64,000 nucleotides of DNA from Sodalis praecaptivus (GTDB taxonomy: Bacteria; Pseudomonadota; Gammaproteobacteria; Enterobacterales; Enterobacteriaceae): NCBI RefSeq assembly GCF_000517425.1, contig NZ_CP006569.1, forward strand, positions 2,842,760-2,906,759, read 5' to 3'. A program made the position numbers and the translations under genes. The notes beneath the pieces are model-generated. The model saw only the letters and a program-made list of their open reading frames with translations. It did no database searches and was not told the origin of the DNA. Below are positions 63,392 to 64,000 of the stretch, piece by piece. How positions within the stretch are numbered: the stretch's first letter is position 1; each line of letters starts with the position of its first letter.

Positions 63392-63611
63392 TATTTCTCC
63401 TCTCATCCTCCCGCGTGGAGAACCATTATCCCCTTTGCCGGTCATAAAGTGAACGGCGCGGTTGACCCGCCGCGCTGGCCCAACGCCCTTGTCTAAGCGA
63501 TCGCAATTCAGGCGTTTTTCGCTCGCGTACCTCTAGGCTGGGTCTACGCTTAAAGGATACGCTTCATTCGGCCCGCACGGCGCAAAACCGTCACGGTTAG
63601 GGGGACGCATT

Positions 63612-64000
63612 ATGCAAGATCAAATTATCCATAACCTGCCCGCGATTCACGGCCCTTCACTCTTTCAAAGCTTTTTCCAGGCCGGCTTCGACTGTTCCAC
63701 CGAATGGCGCGGCGACGGACGCCGGCTCGATATTATTCATTCCAGCGGCCATGAAATGCTGGCGGCGAAAGATTACGCCCAATTGGCCGACTGCCGGCTC
63801 ACCACCGTGCGCGATGGATTGCGCTGGCACCTTATCGAAACCACGCCCGGCCAGTATGATTGGTCGAGCTTTTTGCCGATGCTACATAGCGCGCAGGCCA
63901 ACGGACTCCAGGTGATTTGGGATTTGTGCCACTTCGGCTGGCCTGATCATCTGGATATTTGGCAGCCGGCGTTCGTGGACGGTTTTGCCCGCTTCGCCGG
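63612..64000 (+). CDS. glycoside-hydrolase-like TIM-barrel protein (partial, runs off window)
   Basis: The first 129 codons of a gene cut by the window end. The ATG has AGGGGG about eight bases upstream. The protein reads FQAGFDCSTEWRGDGRRLDI near its start, VRDGLRWHLIETTPGQYDWS at about 78, and QVIWDLCHFGWPDHLDIW at about 108. This pattern (aromatic-rich, xxDWSxF then the strand with W-D-L-C-H-F-G-W-P) resembles clan-A glycosidases such as family 1 or related beta-glucosidases. The acid/base and nucleophile Glu lie beyond the window, so activity cannot be judged. Confidence 0.6.
   Translation, partial: MQDQIIHNLPAIHGPSLFQSFFQAGFDCSTEWRGDGRRLDIIHSSGHEMLAAKDYAQLADCRLTTVRDGLRWHLIETTPGQYDWSSFLPMLHSAQANGLQVIWDLCHFGWPDHLDIWQPAFVDGFARFA

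Overview
The window looks like a chromosomal segment of a Sodalis-type gammaproteobacterium (order Enterobacterales). Nearly every recognisable protein is closely similar to its Escherichia coli counterpart, and gene order follows the E. coli 25-26 min region (rluE-nudJ-mnmA-hflD-purB-phoPQ-roxA-pepT ... lolCDE-mfd ... ndh-ycfP ... thiK-lpoB-ycfL-hinT-ptsG-tatD-holB-tmk-mltG-pabC-fab cluster-rne-pyrC-dinI-bssS-solA ... lpxL-mdtG-msyB-yceK-opgHG-ymdB). Against that backbone, several genes expected from E. coli are missing (icd, nagK, nagZ, fhuE, opgC, clsC, yceI/yceJ). Some intergenic stretches are long and gene-free (0.3-1.2 kb), and one housekeeping gene (yceF) carries a fresh-looking frameshifting duplication. 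This erosion, together with a PhoQ that has a weakened acidic sensor patch, fits an insect-associated symbiont such as Sodalis. The genus call is an inference from memory of the family, not a database result.

Layout. 0.3-2.2 kb: an MscS-type channel, a 59-residue GhoT/OrtT-like membrane toxin with no visible antitoxin, and a perfect 17-copy heptamer array. 2.3-6.9 kb (+): rRNA/tRNA modification and purine synthesis (rluE, nudJ, mnmA, hflD, purB with an intragenic PurR operator). 7.1-10.5 kb (+): phoPQ behind a PhoP box, then roxA. 10.7-16.1 kb (-): pepT, cobB and lolCDE. 16.3-19.7 kb (+): mfd. 19.9-23.1 kb (-): ycfJ, ndh (FNR box) and ycfP. 23.1-25.4 kb: gene-poor DNA plus an EamA transporter where nagZ would be expected. 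25.4-34 kb (-): thiK, lpoB, ycfL, hinT, ptsG, tatD, holB, tmk, mltG and pabC. 34.1-40.2 kb (-): the fatty-acid/phospholipid cluster yceD-rpmF-plsX-fabH-fabD-fabG-acpP-fabF.

40.4-48.9 kb: broken yceF, rluC, rne with a long leader and a tandem-repeat expansion in its C-terminal scaffold, pyrC, dinI (LexA box), a small unknown gene and bssS. 49.1-58 kb: solA, trhO, an Old Yellow Enzyme, lpxL, mdtG, a small secreted Gly/Pro-rich protein of unknown role, msyB, yceK and an unknown membrane protein. 58.1-64 kb: opgGH (periplasmic glucan synthesis), ymdB with a tandemly repeated 3' end, and the start of a TIM-barrel glycosidase-like gene cut by the window edge.

Most of the window is core metabolism, and I see no phage, IS element, CRISPR array, rRNA or tRNA. 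The points most worth a second look are the orphan GhoT/OrtT-like toxin beside the heptamer array, the repeat expansion inside RNase E, the 16-bp duplication that shifts yceF, the altered PhoQ sensor patch, and the unrecognised secreted and membrane proteins between mdtG and opgH.
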